Source: Ramlibacter sp. | GTDB taxonomy: Bacteria; Pseudomonadota; Gammaproteobacteria; Burkholderiales; Burkholderiaceae_C | Assembly: GCA_012729605.1 (NCBI GenBank) | Contig: JAAYCV010000137.1 | Span: 1 to 42,267, forward strand | Length of the DNA: 42,267 bases | Direction of reading: 5' to 3' | Shown here: positions 19,750-28,092 of the stretch, one piece after another | How positions within the stretch are numbered: position 1 is the first letter of the stretch | Layout: each line of letters opens with the position of its first letter | Program-made: the position numbers and the translations under genes | Notes under the pieces: model-generated | What the model saw: the letters and a program-made list of their open reading frames with translations, nothing else | What the model was told of the DNA's origin: nothing | Database searches by the model: none

Positions 19750-20028
19750 TCAGTCTTTCAGGATGTCGATGGCGAGCGCGTGCAGGCCTGCCTCGATTTC
19801 TTGTTGCAGTGCATCATACACAAGGCGGTGGCAGGCCACGCGCGTCTTGCCGGTGAACACCGGGGCAGCGATGCGCACGCGGAAATGGGTGCCGTAGCCG
19901 AGGCCGTTGGCACCGGCGTGGCCGGCATGGTTGCCGGATTCGTCAATCACTTCCAGGCGCGTGGGTTGCAGGGCCTGCTCCAGCTTGTGTTGCAGCAGGT
20001 CGGCGGTTGGAATGGCGGCGGTGTTCAT
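19750..20028 (-). CDS. BolA-family protein
   Basis: Small (92-residue) BolA-like protein. Members partner monothiol glutaredoxins in iron-sulphur handling and affect cell shape. The family region [12 protein letters not shown]...[31 protein letters not shown] is complete, with the conserved His of ACHRLVY. The ATG at 20028 overlaps the yciB stop as ATGA and has AAGGA upstream. Whether it is the BolA or the IbaG/YrbA type is not clear from sequence alone. Confidence 0.92.
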
Positions 20029-20561
20029 GAGGGTTCCTTGTCCTTCCAGTGGCGGGCAATGTACAGGCCCTGTCCGATTACGAACAGGATCGGGAAGACA
20101 TAGCCCCAGAGCTTGAAATCGACCCATTGGGCAGTGGTGAAGTAGTGCGCGACGAGGCCGTTGATGGCGGCCATGAACAGGCAGTAGCCGATCCAGGCAA
20201 TTGTCAGGCGATGCCAGACCGGCTGCGGCAGCACCATCTGCGAGCCGAGCAGGATCTGCAGCACGTTCTTGCGCATGCCCCACAGCGCGACCGCCAGGGC
20301 GATGGCCATGGCGGCGTAGAGCACGGTGGGCTTCCACTTGATGAAACGGTCATCGCGCAGGATCAGCGTGAGTGCACCAAACACCAGGATCAGCGCCAGT
20401 GTCGCTTTCTGCATGGTGTTGAGCTGGCGGTCCATGGCGTAGAGGATGGCCATCTGCACCACGGTGGCAGCCATCAGCACGGCGGTGGCCGTATAGATGT
20501 CGCCCAGCTTGTAGGCGGCAAAGAACAGGATGATCGGGATGAAGTCCAGCAGTTGTCTCAT
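20025..20561 (-). CDS. yciB: Intracellular septation protein A-like membrane protein
   Basis: Inner-membrane protein of the YciB/IspZ family, linked in other bacteria to envelope integrity and septation. It has 178 residues, the usual length, starting [27 protein letters not shown], with about five hydrophobic segments. [22 protein letters not shown] and NFYVA-like region [22 protein letters not shown] are family features. An in-frame ATG at 20597 would add 12 residues with no family match. It is translationally coupled to the BolA gene. Confidence 0.92.
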
Positions 20562-20642
20562 GGGCGGTGCGCAAAAGCGGCCGCATGCAGCGGCCAAACC
20601 ACTATTCTCCCTGATTCAGGGATCATCCTGCAGACAAAAGGG

Positions 20643-21086
20643 TTACGGATGGTAGTCCGGATCAGTATCGTCGGGCTCGGCCGGCACGAAATCGAGCGAG
20701 GCCGAGTTGATGCAGAAACGGTCGCCGGTGGGCGCCGGGCCATCGGGGAAGACATGGCCCAGATGCGAGCCGCAGTTGCTGCACAGCACTTCCTCGCGGA
20801 TCATGCCATGGCTGGTGTCGCGGCGGCTGACCACGGCATCAGCGCTGATCGGCTGGTAGTAGCTCGGCCAGCCACAGCCGGCATCGAACTTGGTCTGGCT
20901 GGCGAATAGCGGCTGGTCGCAGCAGATGCAGCGGTAGACGCCTTCGGCATAGTGGTCGGCGTAGACACCGGTAAAGGCGTGTTCGGTGGCGGCTTCACGC
21001 GTGACCTGGTAGGCGACCGGTTCGGCGTTCTTGCTGGCGAGTACTGCTTCCCATTCGATCGGGGTTTTCTTGACGGGGAAATCCAT
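20643..21086 (-). CDS. msrB: Peptide-methionine (R)-S-oxide reductase
   Basis: Reduces methionine-R-sulfoxide in proteins. It has 147 residues, a single MsrB domain without MsrA fusion or signal peptide, so cytoplasmic. The zinc-binding Cys pairs are CICC and CSNC, the substrate region is [12 protein letters not shown], and the catalytic Cys is in [18 protein letters not shown] lies upstream of the start. It is 71 bases downstream of selO on the same strand, so the two oxidative-stress proteins may be co-expressed. Confidence 0.96.
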
Positions 21087-21157
21087 GGTTGCCTCCTTCG
21101 TGATGGTTTGTGCCAGTGTAGGACAAATGGCGGTGTGAATGTGTCAGACGGAGCCGC

Positions 21158-22636
21158 TCAGGACGAGCAGCTGATGGAGAGCTGGCTGGCCCAGTCCGGC
21201 GCCGGTTCGGCATAGGCGCTGCCATCCCAGCGCGTCTCATAAGGGTGGGTGCAGGCTTCGAGCAGGTCGCGCACGCCCTGGTCGTCGCCTTGTTCGGCGC
21301 GTTCGATGGCGAGCTGGCACAGGTGATTGCGCGGCACCACGGCCGGGTTGCTGCGCAGCATCTGCTGGCCGGCGTCGGGCAGGGCGTGCTGTTGCAGCAG
21401 GGTCTGGTAGCTGTCCAGCCAGGCTTGCAGGCCGGCACGGTCAGGCGTCAGCGCCAGCACGGCATCGAACTGGCCGGCACCGCCGTGCACTGCCAGCGAG
21501 AGCCGACGCCAGAAAGCGGTGACATCGATGCGGCCGGCCTGCATCAGCTGCTGCAGCTGCTGGCCCAGATCGCGCACCGGTGCATCGGCCTGCAGGCCCA
21601 GCTTGGCGGCCATGCGCTGCGCCAGGGCATCGGCATGCTGTTGTGCAAAACCGTCCAGCGCCTGCTTGGCCTGGTCCACCTCGCCAATCAGCGGCAGTAG
21701 CGCCTGGCCGAGCGCGTACAGGTTCCACAGCGCGACATCGGGCTGCTGCCCGTAGGCGTAGCGGCCATGGCTGTCGCTGTGGTTGCAGATATGGTTGGCA
21801 TCGAAGCCGTCCATGAACTGGTAGGGGCCGTAGTCGATCGTCAGGCCGAGGATGCTCATGTTGTCGGTGTTCATCACGCCGTGGCAGAAGCCGATCGCCT
21901 GCCAGTCGGCCAGCAGGGTGGCGGTGCGGCGCGTGACTTCCTGGAGCAGCGCGGCATAGGGCGATCCAGCTGCCTGGCGGCATTCCGGATAGAAGGTATC
22001 GATCACGTAATCGGCCAGCTGGCGCAGTTCGGTATCCATCTGGCGTGCGGCAAAGTGCTCGAAATGGCCAAAGCGTACAAAGCTCGGGGCAAAGCGCGTG
22101 ACGATGGCAGCCTGTTCCACGCGTTCGCGGTAGACCGGCAGTGGCGAGGCGCTCAGGCAGAGTGCGCGCGAGGTCGGGATACCCAGCGCTTGCATGGCTT
22201 CGGAGGCGATGAACTCGCGGATCGAGGAACGCAGCACGGCACGGCCATCGCCGCGGCGCGAGTAGGGCGTGAGGCCGCTGCCCTTGAGCTGGATTTCCTG
22301 CAGCTGGCCCTGCGCATCCGGCAGCGCGCCCAGCGTGAGCGCACGGCCATCGCCGAGCTGGCCGGCCCAGACGCCAAACTGGTGGCCGCTGTAGACGCTG
22401 GCCCAGGTCTGGCTGCCGGAAGGCAGGGCATTGCCGCTGAACAGCTGCAGCGCCTGCTCGCCCTGCAGCCAGGCCGGATCCAGGCCCAGGTCGGCAATCG
22501 CCTGCGGGCTGTGTGCGACCCAGCGCGGATCGGGCACCGGCACCGGTGGCAGCTTGCTGACAAAGGCATCGCCCAGGGCGGCCAGGCCGGGCTGCCACTG
22601 CGGTTCGTGCGGGAGGGAACGGGAATCGGCTTGCAT
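21158..22636 (-). CDS. selO: SelO-family protein adenylyltransferase (YdiU)
   Basis: Pseudokinase-fold enzyme that AMPylates proteins and has been linked to redox homeostasis (established for E. coli SelO). It has 492 residues. Motifs: GHQFGVWAGQLGDGRA, KGSGLTPYSRRGDGRAVLRSSIREF, and the Mg/ATP segment GVMNTDNMSILGLTIDYGPYQFMDGF. The last residues are CSS, matching the family's C-terminal redox position, which is selenocysteine in animals and Cys in most bacteria. I chose the ATG at 22636 over one at 22705 that would overlap the divergent gene's promoter region. msrB follows on the same strand. Confidence 0.94.
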   Translation of the reverse strand: MQADSRSLPHEPQWQPGLAALGDAFVSKLPPVPVPDPRWVAHSPQAIADLGLDPAWLQGEQALQLFSGNALPSGSQTWASVYSGHQFGVWAGQLGDGRALTLGALPDAQGQLQEIQLKGSGLTPYSRRGDGRAVLRSSIREFIASEAMQALGIPTSRALCLSASPLPVYRERVEQAAIVTRFAPSFVRFGHFEHFAARQMDTELRQLADYVIDTFYPECRQAAGSPYAALLQEVTRRTATLLADWQAIGFCHGVMNTDNMSILGLTIDYGPYQFMDGFDANHICNHSDSHGRYAYGQQPDVALWNLYALGQALLPLIGEVDQAKQALDGFAQQHADALAQRMAAKLGLQADAPVRDLGQQLQQLMQAGRIDVTAFWRRLSLAVHGGAGQFDAVLALTPDRAGLQAWLDSYQTLLQQHALPDAGQQMLRSNPAVVPRNHLCQLAIERAEQGDDQGVRDLLEACTHPYETRWDGSAYAEPAPDWASQLSISCSS

Positions 22637-22758
22637 GGCCGCATTGTGCGGCAGACTGCAATTTCCTTGTGCCAGACGGGATTGTCGCCAAGGCAAATAC
22701 GGCACAATGGAACAGGATAGCTATCGCTACATCATTACTACACACAAGGAGATTGCCC

Positions 22759-24387
22759 ATGCTAGGCCAGATGCAGGTTCAGCAACTGCTGATTTCGTCC
22801 CTGATCGAGTTTGCTGCCGCCAACCACAGCGATACCGAGATCGTGTCGCGCCGCGTGGAAGGTGATATCCACCGCTACACCTGGGCCGATGCGGCTTCGC
22901 GTTCGCGCCAGCTGGCGAATGCGCTGGACGCGCTGGGCCTCAGTAGCGATGCCCGTGTGGGTACGCTGGCCTGGAACGGCTACCGCCACCTGGAGCTGTA
23001 TTACGGCGTCAGCGGTACTGGCCGCGTGGTGCACACCATCAACCCGCGCCTGCACCATGAGCAGATGGCCTGGATCGTCAACGACGCTGGCGATGAGGCC
23101 CTGTTCTTCGAGATCAACTTTCTGCATCTGGCGCAGCAGATCCGCCCACTGTGCCCGGGCGTGAAGCACTGGGTCATGCTGTGTGATGACGAACACCTGC
23201 CGGCTGACCATGGCATTCCCGGCCTGGTCAGCTACGAAAGCCTGATTCGCCATCGCAACACCACCTACGACTGGCCCACGTTTGACGAGAACACCGCAGC
23301 CGGCCTGTGCTACACCAGTGGTACCACGGGCAACCCCAAGGGTGCGCTGTACTCGCACCGCTCCAACATCCTGCACGCCTACGCCGCCGTCATGCCCGAC
23401 GCCATGTGCCTGAGCGCGCGTGACGTGGCGATGCCGGTGGTGCCGATGTTCCACGTCAACGCCTGGGGTACGCCCTACAGCATGGCCATGATTGGCTGCA
23501 AGGTGGTGTTCCCCGGCCCCAATCTCGATGGCAAGTCGCTGTATGAGTTGATCGATTCCGAAAAGGTGACATTTGCCGCCGGCGTGCCGACGATCTGGCA
23601 GATGCTGCTGATGCACGTGCAGATGAACAAGCTGGAATTTACGCACTTCAAGCGCACCGTGATTGGCGGTTCGGCCTGTCCGCCGGCCATGATCGATGCT
23701 TTCGAGCAGATGGGTGTTACCGTGATCCACGCCTGGGGCATGACCGAGCTGTCGCCGCTGGGCGCGCTGAGCACGCTCAAGGCCAAGCACGACCAGTTGC
23801 CGCTGGCCGAGCAGAAGCGCCTGCTGGCCAAGCAGGGCCGCCCGATGTTTGGCGTCGAGCTCAAGATCGTCGATGCCGAAGGCCAGGCACGTCCGCATGA
23901 TGGGGTCGCCTATGGCAACCTGATGGCACGCGGCAACTGGGTGGTGGACCGCTACTTCGGTTTCGAAGAGAGCGCCCTGAGCGAAGACGGCTGGTTCCAC
24001 ACCGGCGACGTGGCCACCATCGATGCCGATGGCTATATGCAGATCACCGACCGCAGCAAGGACGTGATCAAGTCTGGCGGCGAGTGGATCAGTTCCATCG
24101 ATATCGAGAACATCGCCATGGGTCACCCGGCCGTGGCCATGGCCGCCTGCGTCGGCATGCCGCACCCCAAGTGGGACGAGCGTCCGGTGGTGGTGGTGGC
24201 ACTCAAGCCGGGCCAGCAGGCCACGCGCGAAGAGCTGCTGGCGTTCTACGATGGCAAGATCGCCAAGTGGCAGACGCCGGATGACGTGGTGTTTGTCGAC
24301 GAGATCCCGCTCGGCTCTACCGGCAAGATGCTGAAGAACAAGGTCCGCGACTTGCTGGGCGACTACAAGCTGCCCGATTTGCGCTAA
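22759..24387 (+). CDS. Acyl-CoA synthetase (AMP-forming), medium/long-chain type
   Basis: Activates a fatty acid to acyl-CoA through an acyl-AMP. It has 542 residues. The P-loop is [16 protein letters not shown], then [48 protein letters not shown], and the C-terminal catalytic Lys in [15 protein letters not shown]. The overall pattern resembles AlkK-like medium-chain or methylthiopropionate ligases more than E. coli FadD. AAGGAG precedes the ATG at 22759, which I preferred to an ATG at 22669. Substrate chain length cannot be settled. It is divergent from selO. Confidence 0.9.
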   Translation: MLGQMQVQQLLISSLIEFAAANHSDTEIVSRRVEGDIHRYTWADAASRSRQLANALDALGLSSDARVGTLAWNGYRHLELYYGVSGTGRVVHTINPRLHHEQMAWIVNDAGDEALFFEINFLHLAQQIRPLCPGVKHWVMLCDDEHLPADHGIPGLVSYESLIRHRNTTYDWPTFDENTAAGLCYTSGTTGNPKGALYSHRSNILHAYAAVMPDAMCLSARDVAMPVVPMFHVNAWGTPYSMAMIGCKVVFPGPNLDGKSLYELIDSEKVTFAAGVPTIWQMLLMHVQMNKLEFTHFKRTVIGGSACPPAMIDAFEQMGVTVIHAWGMTELSPLGALSTLKAKHDQLPLAEQKRLLAKQGRPMFGVELKIVDAEGQARPHDGVAYGNLMARGNWVVDRYFGFEESALSEDGWFHTGDVATIDADGYMQITDRSKDVIKSGGEWISSIDIENIAMGHPAVAMAACVGMPHPKWDERPVVVVALKPGQQATREELLAFYDGKIAKWQTPDDVVFVDEIPLGSTGKMLKNKVRDLLGDYKLPDLR

Positions 24388-24423
24388 ACCCTGATCTTCC
24401 GGCTGCTGCGGTAGTTTGGATAA

Positions 24424-24462
24424 GACAACGGCCATGCAGTCATTCACTGCATGGCCGTTGTC
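24424..24462. terminator. Perfect 17-bp convergent hairpin
   Basis: The arms 24424-24440 and 24446-24462 are exact reverse complements with loop CATTC. It lies between the stops of the acyl-CoA ligase gene and the opposing secreted-protein gene. It lacks a T-run, so it may act as a shared convergent stop or an mRNA 3' end stabiliser. Confidence 0.65.
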
Positions 24463-24482
24463 ATTGGGGGCTGTCAGCGCGC

Positions 24483-25076
24483 TCAGTCGCGTCCCTTGCC
24501 ATTCCCTTTGCCGTTGTTGCCCTTGCCCTGGTGGCCGCGCTCGCCATCGCGGCGATCCCAGCGGCGCTTGTCGTCATCGCGGTGCCAGCGGCGATCATCA
24601 TCGCGATCTTTCAGGCGCACCGGCTGGCCGCGCGGATCCAGGTTGGCATTGCCGTTGTAGTACTTGCCTTTGCCGTAATGGCCATAGGCATTGCCGTTGT
24701 TCTTTTTCAGCGCCTTGGCGCGCGGGGAATTCGCGTTGACGAAATACACCGGGCGGTTGCAGCTCTTGTAGTCCTTGCAGTAACGTTTCCAGTCCTTGCG
24801 ATGCGCATCTGGCACATACAGATAGACCGGCTGGTTGATATAGCCGGTACGCGTGATGATGCGCGGATCGTTGTAGTAGACCGGCGGGCTGACGCGGCTG
24901 TCACCCAGCACGATCTGGCCATAGACGCCATGCGTCAGCGGGGCACCGACGGTGATGTTGTTGTACCAGGGGTTCACCGTGACGGTGGTCTGGGCCTGGG
25001 CACCCGTGGCAGCCAGCAGGCTGCCCATGCCGATGCCTGCAGCCAGCAGGATCTTGTGCGTGAGGCGGTTTGTCAT
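24483..25076 (-). CDS. Secreted basic protein of unknown function
   Basis: Not a family I recognise. It has 197 residues. A clear Sec signal peptide ends at about residue 29 (GAQAQ). The mature N-terminal part (30-140) is rich in Tyr, Pro and Val (NPWYNNITVG, PPVYYNDPRIITRTGY, YINQPVYLYVP) and contains two Cys in YCKDYKSCNRPVYF, which could form a disulfide. The C-terminal 60 residues are low complexity, Asp/Arg/Lys/Gly/Asn (for example DRDDDRRWHRDDDKRRWDRR), resembling the charged tails of RcnB-like periplasmic proteins. AAGGAG precedes the start. It lies 182 bases downstream of the dehydrogenase on the same strand, past a hairpin. Confidence 0.85.
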   Translation of the reverse strand: MTNRLTHKILLAAGIGMGSLLAATGAQAQTTVTVNPWYNNITVGAPLTHGVYGQIVLGDSRVSPPVYYNDPRIITRTGYINQPVYLYVPDAHRKDWKRYCKDYKSCNRPVYFVNANSPRAKALKKNNGNAYGHYGKGKYYNGNANLDPRGQPVRLKDRDDDRRWHRDDDKRRWDRRDGERGHQGKGNNGKGNGKGRD

Positions 25077-25214
25077 GGGACTCTCCTTGTTCTGTCGTCC
25101 AGGACTGGACGGATGTGACTCTTCGCGCATTGTGCGCCCGGCACCGGTTGCCGGTGTATGTGCCTGTAACAAGAGAAAACCAGCCCGGGCACAAGGCTGG
25201 GGCTGGCTTACGCT

Positions 25215-25241
25215 TGCGGACACTTGTTACCAGTGTCCGCA
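25215..25241 (-). terminator. Hairpin after the dehydrogenase gene
   Basis: TGCGGACACT and AGTGTCCGCA form a perfect 10-bp stem with a 7-base loop, 17 bases beyond the dehydrogenase stop. No T-run is present on the minus strand. Confidence 0.5.
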
Positions 25242-25258
25242 CAGGGCAGGGCGACGGA

Positions 25259-26017
25259 TCAGCGCATGCCCATGCGGATGGCGCCGTCCAGGCGGATCAC
25301 TTCGCCGTTGAGCATGTCGTTGTCCAGGATGTGCTTGACCAGCTTGGCGTAGTCATCCGGGCGGCCCAGACGGCTCGGGAAGGGTACGCTGGCAGCCAGA
25401 GAATCCTGCACTTCCTGCGGCATGCCGAACAGCATGGGCGTGCCCATGATGCCCGGGGCAATCGTCATGTTGCGCACGCCGTTGCGCGCCAGGTCACGTG
25501 CCACCGGCAGCGTCATGCCGATCACGCCGCCCTTGGACGAGGCGTAGGCGACCTGGCCGATCTGGCCTTCGTAGCCGGCAATGGAGGCGGTGGAGATCAT
25601 CACGCCGCGCTCGCCGGTCGGCTCGGGGTCGTTCTTGCACATGGCCGTAGCGGCCAGGCGAATCATGTTGAAGGAGCCGATCAGGTTGACCGTGATCACT
25701 TTCTGGAACAGTTCCAGGCTGTGCGGGCCGTTCTTGCCCACGGTTTTTTCGGCCGGTGCGATGCCGGCGCAGTTCACCAGACCGACCAGCTTGCCCAGAC
25801 CGGTGGCGGTATCGACCACTTTCTGGCCATCGGCCTCGTCCGCCACGTTGGCCTTGACGAACACGCCGCCCAGCTCGGCCGCCACGGCCTTGCCGCGCTC
25901 TTCATTCATGTCGGCGATGACGACCTTGCCGCCTTCGGCTGCCAGCATGCGAGCCGTGCCTTCACCCAGGCCCGATGCGCCACCCGTGACAATAAAAACC
26001 TTGCCCTTGATCTCCAT
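25259..26017 (-). CDS. Short-chain dehydrogenase, 3-hydroxyacyl-CoA dehydrogenase (HSD10) type
   Basis: NAD-dependent oxidoreductase, probably acting on 3-hydroxyacyl-CoA or 3-hydroxy-2-methylbutyryl-CoA. It has 252 residues. The cofactor motif TGGASGLGEG is at about residues 11-20, then VNCAGIAPAEK, the catalytic Ser in ISTASIAGYEGQIGQ, and YASSK with Tyr and Lys. The C-terminal part PFPSRLGRPDDYAKLVKHILDN is typical of HSD10-like enzymes. AAGGAG lies 7 bases before the ATG at 26017; longer versions are not credible. Neighbouring acyl-CoA ligase and phasin genes fit fatty-acid or branched-chain acyl-CoA breakdown. Confidence 0.92.
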   Translation of the reverse strand: MEIKGKVFIVTGGASGLGEGTARMLAAEGGKVVIADMNEERGKAVAAELGGVFVKANVADEADGQKVVDTATGLGKLVGLVNCAGIAPAEKTVGKNGPHSLELFQKVITVNLIGSFNMIRLAATAMCKNDPEPTGERGVMISTASIAGYEGQIGQVAYASSKGGVIGMTLPVARDLARNGVRNMTIAPGIMGTPMLFGMPQEVQDSLAASVPFPSRLGRPDDYAKLVKHILDNDMLNGEVIRLDGAIRMGMR

Positions 26018-26165
26018 GTTGTGCTCCTTGTGATTGACGTTTACGTAAAGGTAATGACTGATTGTAGTGGGACAGGGCGCTGTCCGCCATGTTTTTCTGC
26101 GCCTTGCCGATGATTGTGCATGAATCCTGTGCATCATCGGGATATTGAGACACAGAGGAGGACGC

Positions 26166-27089
26166 ATGTCGCGCATGCCCGGAAAAACCAAGCTGCTGGC
26201 CAGCTGTCTGCTGGCCGGCCTGATGACCCTGACGGGGTGTACCGTGACCACGCCGTATCCGGTGGTCAAGGAGCCGCCATCTCCGGTCGTGAACAGACCG
26301 GCCGTGGCGCGCAAGCCGGTATTGGCGCTGGCGCTCGGCGGCGGTGCAGCGCGCGGCTTTGCCCACGTGGGTGCGCTGCAGGCGCTCGATGCCGCCGGCA
26401 TCCGGCCCGATATCGTGGTCGGCACCTCGGCCGGCAGCGTGGTCGGTGCCATCTATGCCAGCGGCCTGCGTGGCGATGCCTTGCGCCAGGCCGCCGAGAA
26501 AGTGGAGCAGACCTCGATCACCGACTGGCAGCTGCCGCTGCTGAACCGTGGCGTGCTGCGTGGCGTCTCGCTGGAGCGCTTCATCAACGAGCAGGTTGGC
26601 AATCGCAACATCCAGTCCATGCCGATGCGGCTCGGCATCGTCGCCACTGACCTGCAATCGGGCGAAGGCATCCTGTTCCGCAGTGGCAACACCGGCCAGG
26701 CGGTGCGCGCTTCCAGCGCCGTGCCGGGCGTGTTCGAGCCGGTGCGTATTGGTACGCGCGATTATGTGGATGGCGGTCTGGTGGCACCGGTGCCGGTGCT
26801 GTATGCGCGCCAGATGGGTGCCGATGTGGTGGTTGCCATCGACATCAGCAGCAAGCCGGGCGATGCTGCCACCACCGGCCAGCTGCAGGTGCTGATGCAG
26901 ACCTTCACCATCATGGGCAAGACCATCAGCAAGTTCGAGCTGACCCAGGCCGACGTGGTGCTGCGTCCACAACTGACTGGCATGTCGAGCGCCGATTTCA
27001 GCAATCGCCAGAAATCCATCGAGGCGGGACGGGCGGCCATGCAACAGGCACTGCCGCAGATCCGGGCCGCGCTGCAGCCGAAGCGCTAA
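26166..27089 (+). CDS. Patatin-like phospholipase, predicted lipoprotein
   Basis: Serine lipid hydrolase with the patatin Ser-Asp dyad. It has 307 residues. A lipoprotein signal peptide ends in the lipobox LTGC (Cys25), so it should be lipid-anchored outside the cytoplasm. The oxyanion loop is LALGGGAARGFAHVGAL, the nucleophile is Ser88 in GTSAGS, and the acid is Asp202 in VDGGLVAPVPV. GAGGAGGA precedes the ATG at 26166. It is divergent from the dehydrogenase (148-base gap) and convergent with the phasin gene. RssA-like soluble patatins lack the lipobox. Confidence 0.93.
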   Translation: MSRMPGKTKLLASCLLAGLMTLTGCTVTTPYPVVKEPPSPVVNRPAVARKPVLALALGGGAARGFAHVGALQALDAAGIRPDIVVGTSAGSVVGAIYASGLRGDALRQAAEKVEQTSITDWQLPLLNRGVLRGVSLERFINEQVGNRNIQSMPMRLGIVATDLQSGEGILFRSGNTGQAVRASSAVPGVFEPVRIGTRDYVDGGLVAPVPVLYARQMGADVVVAIDISSKPGDAATTGQLQVLMQTFTIMGKTISKFELTQADVVLRPQLTGMSSADFSNRQKSIEAGRAAMQQALPQIRAALQPKR

Positions 27090-27111
27090 ACTAGCGACGG
27101 CTGTCGCAGAC

Positions 27112-27137
27112 AAAAAAAGCCCCGCACGAGGCGGGGC
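27112..27137 (-). terminator. Terminator of the phasin gene
   Basis: GCCCCGC (27119-27125) and GCGGGGC (27131-27137) form a 7-bp GC stem. Reading the minus strand it is followed by seven T (27118-27112), a classic intrinsic terminator. It lies 126 bases past the phasin stop and 23 bases past the patatin stop. Confidence 0.88.
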
Positions 27138-27262
27138 CAATTGCATCTGCTACCGGCATTGCACCGGGAACGAGACACAAGGAGACAACTGGTGTCTGGC
27201 TGCGGGTAGCTTTATCGAAAGTCCCGCAGCATGGAAGTTCTTGTTAAGAAGCGGAAGCCTGA

Positions 27263-27835
27263 TTACTTGGCAACCGGCTTCTTGGCAGCAGCAGCTGCAG
27301 AAGCAGTAGCCGTCTTGGTAGCGTTCACGGCGGTGTTGGCCATGGCGTTGAAGTTGGCTTCAGCAACGTCGGAAGCTTGCTTCACGGCTTTTTGCACGGA
27401 TTCGAAAGCGGTGTTGGCAGCAGACACGGCGTTCTTCATCATGGCAACGCCAGCTTCGGAACCAGCCGGAGCGTTCTTGCTCATGTTTTCAACAACGGCG
27501 TTCACTTTGCTCTGGGCTTCGGTCGTTTGTGCTTCGAACACCTTGGTGAACTCGGCAGCGGTACCGGAAGTGATGTCGTACAGGTGACGGCTGTAAGCAG
27601 CAGTCTTCTCAGCCAGGGGCTGGAACAGGGAAGCTTGCAGAGCCAGCAGTTCCTGGGCGTCCTTGACGGACATGGCAGCCTGGGTGGTTTCAGCAGCGTC
27701 GGTCAGGGCGGCCTTGGCAGCGCTCACGTTCAGGTCGATCAGCTTCTCAACGCTTTCGAAAGCCTTGTTGGTCAGACCAAACAGGGTTTCCATGTTAGCT
27801 TTGTGAGCGGCGGCGATTTGTTCAGCGGTCAGCAT
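27263..27835 (-). CDS. Phasin family protein (PHA granule-associated)
   Basis: Amphipathic helical protein that coats polyhydroxyalkanoate granules. It has 190 residues. The phasin_2 region begins [41 protein letters not shown], continues as long helices without Cys, and ends in an Ala/Lys/Thr tail ([14 protein letters not shown]). GGAG lies 8 bases before the ATG. Codon choice and the strong promoter upstream suggest high expression. No PHA synthase or phaR is in the window, but the gene implies that the organism makes PHA. Confidence 0.94.
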   Translation of the reverse strand: MLTAEQIAAAHKANMETLFGLTNKAFESVEKLIDLNVSAAKAALTDAAETTQAAMSVKDAQELLALQASLFQPLAEKTAAYSRHLYDITSGTAAEFTKVFEAQTTEAQSKVNAVVENMSKNAPAGSEAGVAMMKNAVSAANTAFESVQKAVKQASDVAEANFNAMANTAVNATKTATASAAAAAKKPVAK

Positions 27836-27934
27836 AGTAGTATCTCCAAAAATGCACTATCAGGTGAAGAACTGCGGTTGATTATCTGGAATCCTTGCAG
27901 ACCCCGCGCCGACGCCACAGCTTCCATCGGCTTT

Positions 27935-27951
27935 ATGTTGCGCTGCAACAT
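27935..27951. promoter_or_regulatory. Perfect palindrome at the phasin transcript start, candidate PhaR operator
   Basis: ATGTTGC-GCT-GCAACAT is a 7-3-7 perfect inverted repeat lying at about +1 to +17 of the predicted phasin transcript, where a repressor would block initiation. Related words occur upstream: TTGCAGCAA (28001-28009) and TTTGCAA near 28025. TGC/GCA-type repeats are known targets of PhaR repressors at phasin promoters; assignment here is inference. Confidence 0.55.
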
Positions 27952-27958
27952 GACTCGT

Positions 27959-27986
27959 ATTATAGGGGTGTTGTGTGACAGATCAA
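27959..27986 (-). promoter_or_regulatory. Sigma-70 promoter of the phasin gene
   Basis: On the minus strand TTGATC (27986-27981), a 16-base spacer and a consensus TATAAT (27964-27959). Predicted start near 27952, giving an untranslated leader of about 117 bases. The rmuC gene is divergent. Confidence 0.75.
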
Positions 27987-28092
27987 GCGATTTTTGTGCA
28001 TTGCAGCAAAAAACCACTGCAGCTTTGCAACACCTTGTATCTGCAACTGGCATGACCCCTTGTGCCTGCCCCTGTTTTCCCATTCGTAGCCC

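Noticed and set aside
17196-19856. 886-codon open frame on the plus strand across rlhA and the foldase gene
   Set aside because: It runs antisense to two well-supported genes and through their terminator. The translation has no family features, and long antisense frames are expected in high-GC DNA.
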